NCBI GenBank assembly: GCA_903929795.1
Contig: CAIYWC010000092.1
Span: forward strand, 54,265 to 118,264
DNA from: an uncultured Myxococcales bacterium
GTDB lineage: Bacteria > Myxococcota_A > UBA9042
Reading direction: 5' to 3'
Length of the DNA stretch: 64,000 nt
Shown piece by piece: positions 58,701 to 64,000 of the stretch. The translations under genes and the position numbers were made by a program. The notes under the pieces were generated by a model, which made no database searches, had not been told where the DNA came from, and saw only the letters and a list, made by a program, of their open reading frames with translations. How positions within the stretch are numbered: position 1 is the first letter of the stretch; the number at the start of each line of letters is the position of its first letter.

Positions 58701-61700
58701 CTTCCTTACACGCGCCGCGCAAAAAGCCATGGCCGTACAACATCAGCTGCGCCGGCTTGTGGCGCGCGAACACGTTGGGCGGCACCAGCAGGATAAACGG
58801 CCGCGTCACCAGCCCGTTCTGAACGATCGCCGGCGGATTGCCCTGCCAGTTCAGAGTCGCGTCGTCGCCCGTGCCAGTCAGGTACAGGGGCGCCTGGAAC
58901 GTGCCCCGCACCCGCAGCGCCACGTCCGGATGCATTTCCTGGATGACCACGCGGTTGTCCACCGTTGGCGACGGCAAATTGGGCAGCAGCGCCGCGGTTT
59001 CCGTCGAAGTTTCAACCATGTCGATGTGATAGCCCAGCCCCGTCTGGCCCACTGCCGTCGCCAGCGCGTCGCGCATCGCCAGCGCCGGCGCGTGCGTCCA
59101 GGTCGTCGACGCCGTGTCATAATGCCACGCCGCCACGAGGTGGCTGCGCGCCAGCCCGGCTTTCTCGATCGCCGTCAGGTCCGCCTGCCAATCCGCCAGC
59201 TGCCCGTCAATGCGCGCGTAGCCGGTCGCTTTGCCCGCCAGCAGCCGCTGAAACGTCGCCGTCGGCGCGTACGGCTGGCCCTTGCCGTCCAGCAGCTTGT
59301 CGGTCAGCGCCACGATGACGCGGCTGTTCTCCTGCACCGGCGTCCACAGGCGAATCAGCAGCGCCTGGCGCGCCGGCACGTCCGCGTTGGCGTCCAGCTC
59401 CGCCATGAACGGGATGAACGCGCCGGTCTTCGCGTCCAGCAGCACGATTGGCAGATCCGCGGTCAGCGTCAGCGCCGGCCGCGTCTCGTCCGGCAGCAGC
59501 GTCGCAGTCGGCGGCGTCGGCAGCAGCACCACGATCGGCGAGTTCGGCGAGAACCCGTCGCGCCGGTTCCACTCCGTCACGTCCACAAGTTTGCCGTCTG
59601 AATTCGCCGGCATCTTCGCCGCGGGCAGGTCCAGATGCGGCGTCGCGCCGGCTTGCAGCCAAAAGTTGGACGGCCAGCCGCTCCAGCAGTCGTTGCCGAC
59701 GATTGGGTTGCAGTCCGGATCGGCCGGAACCGGCGGCTGATCGACGTCGGCAGCCACGTCCGCGGCAACGGTCGCGTCGCTGGAGCTGGCGGTCGATTGG
59801 CCGCACGCGGCGGCGAGGCACAGGCAAACGGGCAGGAAACGGCGCATCACGGCCTCCAGGACGATCCGAGCGGGATCACGGACCAACGGCGCGCAGATGT
59901 CAATCGCCTCCGCGCGGTCAGTCCTTCTGGCACGCCTGCCACTGGACAAACGGCATCCCGGACGCCGCAGCGCCGCTCTGGCTGGACGCTTCGGTCGCTG
60001 CGTTGTCGGCGGCCTGGCCGTTGCCGCCGTTGGCGCCCGCGACCGATTTCACCGGCGGCTGGAGGTTGAGCGAAACGCCGTGGCTGTGGCTGCGATCTTC
60101 CTGATCGCCAAGCGGGATGCCCACTTGCACGCCGACGCCACTGCCATCGGCGGCGCCCACGACCAAGCGGCCGGCGGCAGCGGTGGCGGGGCTCCAGCCG
60201 CTGGGGCAGCTGCTGGCGGTGAAGGACGCGACCAAGCCGCTGGGAACCGGTCCGGGTGCGCTGCCGCCGGGTGCGGTGCACGCGAGGCGCCGCAGGCTCG
60301 GAAATCCGCTGCTGCCGCCGTCGCTGGTGGCGCTGAAGCCGAACGTGCCCGCCGCCGCGTAGCCGCCACCGCAGCAGCCGGACGCGAGCGCGATGCCGTG
60401 GCTGGCGAGCACGACGTTTGCGCTGACACTGTGGCTGTGGACCGCGGCCCAAGTGCCGCCAAACGTCGCGCCGGTCGTCCCGCCTGCCGGGGTGCCGACG
60501 ATGAAGCGCAGCAAGCCGGCTGCCGCGCTGGTCCAGGCGTCTGGGCACCCGCTGCCGTCCAGGAATGCGACGAGGCCTGCGGGCGCGTCGCCAAAAGCAA
60601 TCGCGGTCGTTTTCTTGCATGCGCGGAGTTGGACGTACGGGATGCCGGAAGACGCCGGTAGCGCGCTGCCGCTCACGTCCCACGTGCCAGCCGGGCTGAG
60701 CCCGGCGTTGCAGCAGCTGCCGATGCCGACAAAACTGACGGAATTCGTGGTGATCGAGCCGCTGACGCTGTGGCCGTGGACGCGATTTTCGCCGGGCGAG
60801 AGCGCTGTCGCGTCGAGTTGGCCGTTGCCCGCCGCGTCGCTGGGGACGACCGTGCGGCCGACCGCGAGCGGCTCCACGTCCCAGCCGCTGGGGCAATCCG
60901 CCGTTGTGAACCACGCCAGCGTTCCGGCGGGCAGGGCGTCCGCGAACACACACGCGCTGGCCATGCACACCTGCGTGGCGCCGCAGGACGTGCCGTCGGG
61001 AAGCCCGGGCGACGGGCAGCTGCCGGTGGCGGGAGCGCACGTGCCGGCCGCGTGGCACGCGTCGCTGGCGGTGCAGACGACCGGCGCGCCGGGTACGCAC
61101 GCGCCGCTGACGCACTCGTCGCCCACTGTGCAGCCATTGCCGTCCTGGCACGGCGAATTGTCAAACGCGTGGATGCAGCCGATCGCGGCCTTGCAGCTGT
61201 CGATCGTGCACGTGTTGCCGTCGTCGCAGCTGGTAGCCGCGCCAATGCACGCGCCGGCCTGGCAGTTGTCCGGTCCGGTGCACGCGTTGGCGTCGTCGCA
61301 GCTGGCGCCGTCGGCGGCGGACGCGAATCCGCAGGTGCCGTCGGGCTGGCAGATCGCGACCTGGCACGGCGCGTCGGCGGGCGGACACAAGCCGGGCACG
61401 CAACCCGCATCTGGCGGCACAGTCACGTCCGGCGCGTCCGGGACATCCGGCGCCGCGTTCGCGTCGGGCGCGGTATCGGCGGCTGCGTCAACGGCCGCGT
61501 CCAGGGCGACGTCCGTTCCAGCGTCGGCATCGGCGGCTGCATCGGTTCCCGCGTCGGCATCTGGGCCAAAGGCGTCCGTTCCAGCGTCGGCATCGGCGGC
61601 TGCATCGGTTCCTACAGCGGCGTCCGTGGCTGCTGCATCGGGGCCCGAGGCATCGGCAAAAGTGAAGATCACGGCGTCGATCGCCGCGCTCGCGCCCGCG

Positions 61701-64000
61701 TCGGTGCTGGCCGTGGACGGACCGCTGCACGCGACGATCGCCGCGAACACGCAGAGCCAAACGGCGCGCCGCGCCATCTCCAACCGTTGATTCAAGCTCG
61801 CCTTCGCCCCGTGAGCCACTGTGCCCCTGCCCGGGCGGGGCGTCAACCCCATCGCGGTGGTTGTCATCCGCAGCACTTCTTGCTATCCCAGCGGACCATG
61901 AAGACCACAACGACAGCGCAGCAACTCGGCGTCTCGCAGCGGGCTCTGGATCTGTGCCTGGATGCGGACGTCATCGACCTCCACGTCGACACGTTCATCC
62001 CGGTACGGCTGTGGGGCTACGACGTGCTGCAGCACCACGGCCGCGGCACGCTAAATGGCTATTATTTCGGGCATGTGGACCTGCCGCGGATGGACGAGCA
62101 GGGCGTGACGGGCGCGATGTGGTCGCTGACGACGAACCCGTTTCGATCGGAGCGCAAGCGCTTCTCCGTGCTGCAGAAAAATCGCGCGCGGTACGAGGCG
62201 ATGGTGGCGGCGTCGGACGGGCGGATGGTCATCACGAGCACGCCGGACGCGTATGACCGGGCGCGCGCGGCGGGCGTGCACGCGGTGCTGCCGGCGCTGC
62301 AGGGCGGCAACGCGCTGGCGGGTGCGCCGGATCTGGACGCCTGGCTGGCGGATCGCTGGCTGACGCGCGTGACCATCGTGCACCTGACGGATTCGGTGTA
62401 CGGCGCGACCTCGAGCCCGGCGACCGACCGCAAGAACCCGCACCTGAGCGCGCGCGGCAAGGAGATCGTGCGGGCGCTGGACCGTGCGCGGATCTTCGTG
62501 GACCTCGCGCACATCGCGCCGCAGTCGTTCTGGGATGCGGTGGAAGTGCACGATCCGGCGCTGCCGCTGATCGCGACCCACACGGGCGTCAGCGGCGTGG
62601 TGCCGCATTGGCGCAACCTGGACGATGCGCAAATCGAGGTGATCGCCAAGTCGGGCGGCGTGATCGGCGTGATTTACGCCGCGAATTTCATGTCCCGCCC
62701 GGGCGGGCCGCGTGACTGCGAGATGGTAGCCGAGCACCTGGAGCACATCGTGAAGGTGGCGGGCGAGGACGGGCCGGCGATCGGGTCGGACTATGACGGC
62801 GCGGTCGTGCCGCCCAAGGACATGCGCGACGGCCACGGCCACGTCAAGCTGGTGGATGCGCTGCTGCGCCGTGGCTGGCAGGAGCCGGCGATTCGCAAGG
62901 TGCTGGGCGGCAATTTCCTGCGGTCGTGGCGCAAGCTGCGGTAGGGGGCGCCGGTCAGCGGATGTGGCTGGGTAAATCCGCCATAGTTTCCAGCAGTTTT
63001 CCCCAGACGTCCTGCGTCTCGCAGCGCTGCCAGAACGCCGTCAAGGCCCGGAATTGCGCCTCACGGTGCAGCTGCCACTGCGCCGCCACGTACGCCAGCC
63101 CGGGTCTCAGGCGGCCAAAAGGCCGCGCGTGGCCGAAATACCGCTGCGTCCGCGCAAGTTCCTTCGCCGAGAAGCGCGGCAGCCACGCCAGCCAGACGTC
63201 GCAGTCATGCACGTCGCCCAGCAGCGCCTGAAGCGCGCGCAAGTCCTGCAGCGCCGGCTCCAGCTGGTCGTCGCATAGCGGCGCAAAAAGTTCCGCAGTA
63301 TAGCGGAGCCGCTTGGCGGCGATCCGCATGGCGTGCAGCTCGTCGACCTGCTCAACGTCGTCGAGACACGACGCCAGCGCGCGCATCGCGTCGACCCGCT
63401 CCGTCACCGCGCGCGCGGCGTCCGGCAGCGGGCGCACGCCGTGGTGGCGCAGCACATCGCTGATTTCCGCCGTCGTTTCGCTGGATTCCCAGGCATCCAG
63501 CGCGGCGGTCAGGTCGAAATCGAGGCGTTGCCGGTGCTGGAGTACGCGCAAGTGCAGGCGGGCGATGCCCGGGCGCGCATGGATCTCCGGCTCACTGGCC
63601 AGCACGGGCTCCAGCCAGTCCAACTGCACGTCGGCCTCACGCGCCTCGCCCAGCGCGCGCGTGAGCTGGCGCAGGTGCTTTTGCCAGCCGGCCAGGCGTT
63701 TGTGCGGCAGGCTCGGGGCAAAGACCGTCAGCGCCTGGCGCAAACGCCGCGAGGCCACGCGCAGGCGGTGGACGGACTCGCGGTCCTGTCCGGCGCGGAT
63801 CGCCGCGATCTCCTCGGTCAGCGCTTGCAAACGCTTGTGCAGCGCGTGCCCGATGAAATCGCCGGCTGGGCTGTCTGCCTCGTGCTCCATCGTTTCGCGC
63901 GCGGGCCTGCCCGGATCGACGCGCCCGATGCGCGCGCGGGGCTGGCCGGGGGCAGTGTGGACCGGTGTCCGAGACGGGTCAAGCGGCGGCGCGACGGCCT

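Overview
The window is a 64 kb, high-GC (about two-thirds G+C), gene-dense piece of a bacterial chromosome. No rRNA, tRNA, CRISPR array, insertion sequence or phage gene was recognised. Secreted lipoproteins with Asp/Ala-rich linkers followed by CxDGNxCTxDxC repeats, a Hanks-type kinase with an N-terminal zinc ribbon, a TPR-CHAT protease and many lipobox signal peptides point to Myxococcota or a related former deltaproteobacterial lineage. That placement is inference from gene content; no marker gene fixes it.

Layout. 0-1.8 kb: Cys-rich lipoprotein with a SUMF1-fold domain. 2.0-7.5 kb: DUF2334 lipoprotein, then nfrB (glycosyltransferase with tandem MshEN domains) and nfrA (outer-membrane partner), probably a c-di-GMP-controlled surface glycan system. 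7.5-10.4 kb: structured intergenic element, an SDR broken by a one-base frameshift, and a TPR protein. 10.5-14.5 kb: lon, a 54-residue membrane peptide and a Cys-rich lipoprotein with a somatomedin-B-like domain. 14.5-17.1 kb: RegB/RegA redox two-component system and a small lipoprotein. 17.1-21.5 kb (minus): a lipoprotein fused to a degenerate pilin domain, then modA-modB-modC. 21.6-26.1 kb: a ScfR/RamB-type regulator divergent from aceB-aceA (glyoxylate shunt), with a five-copy operator array between them. 26.1-29.3 kb: a direct-repeat pair, an outer-membrane barrel, a solitary sulfate-binding lipoprotein and a DUF2804 protein. 29.3-37.3 kb: MFS transporter and acyltransferase (minus), then four membrane or glycosyltransferase genes (plus). 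37.3-42.7 kb: Ser/Thr kinase, TPR lipoprotein and TPR-CHAT protease in one overlapping operon. 42.8-46.1 kb: two convergent GT-C-type membrane proteins. 46.1-51.2 kb (minus): small membrane protein, putA, GreA/B-like factor and GT39 as one operon. 51.3-54.8 kb: rhomboid protease and copper P-type ATPase. 54.6-57.6 kb: DUF1517 membrane protein, a GGDEF diguanylate cyclase and beta-carbonic anhydrase. 57.7-61.8 kb: two large lipoproteins. 61.9-63.9 kb: M19 dipeptidase (one metal ligand changed) and a CHAD protein.

Genes that act together: nfrB/nfrA and perhaps the DUF2334 deacetylase-like lipoprotein, with the diguanylate cyclase at 55.7 kb as a possible source of the c-di-GMP their MshEN domains would read; scfR with aceB/aceA (acetate or fatty-acid growth); modABC (molybdate uptake); RegB/RegA (redox control); the kinase-TPR-CHAT trio (a possible signalling-to-proteolysis module).

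Promoter reading. About 15 starts are preceded by the same arrangement, TTGAC(N) or TTGC(N)(N), 16-17 bp, then a -10 hexamer close to YASNCT (CAGACT, TAGCCT, TAGTCT, CACACT, TACCTT) rather than TATAAT. Inferred leaders are often very short, from zero to about 30 nt. These were found by eye and need a computed background test.
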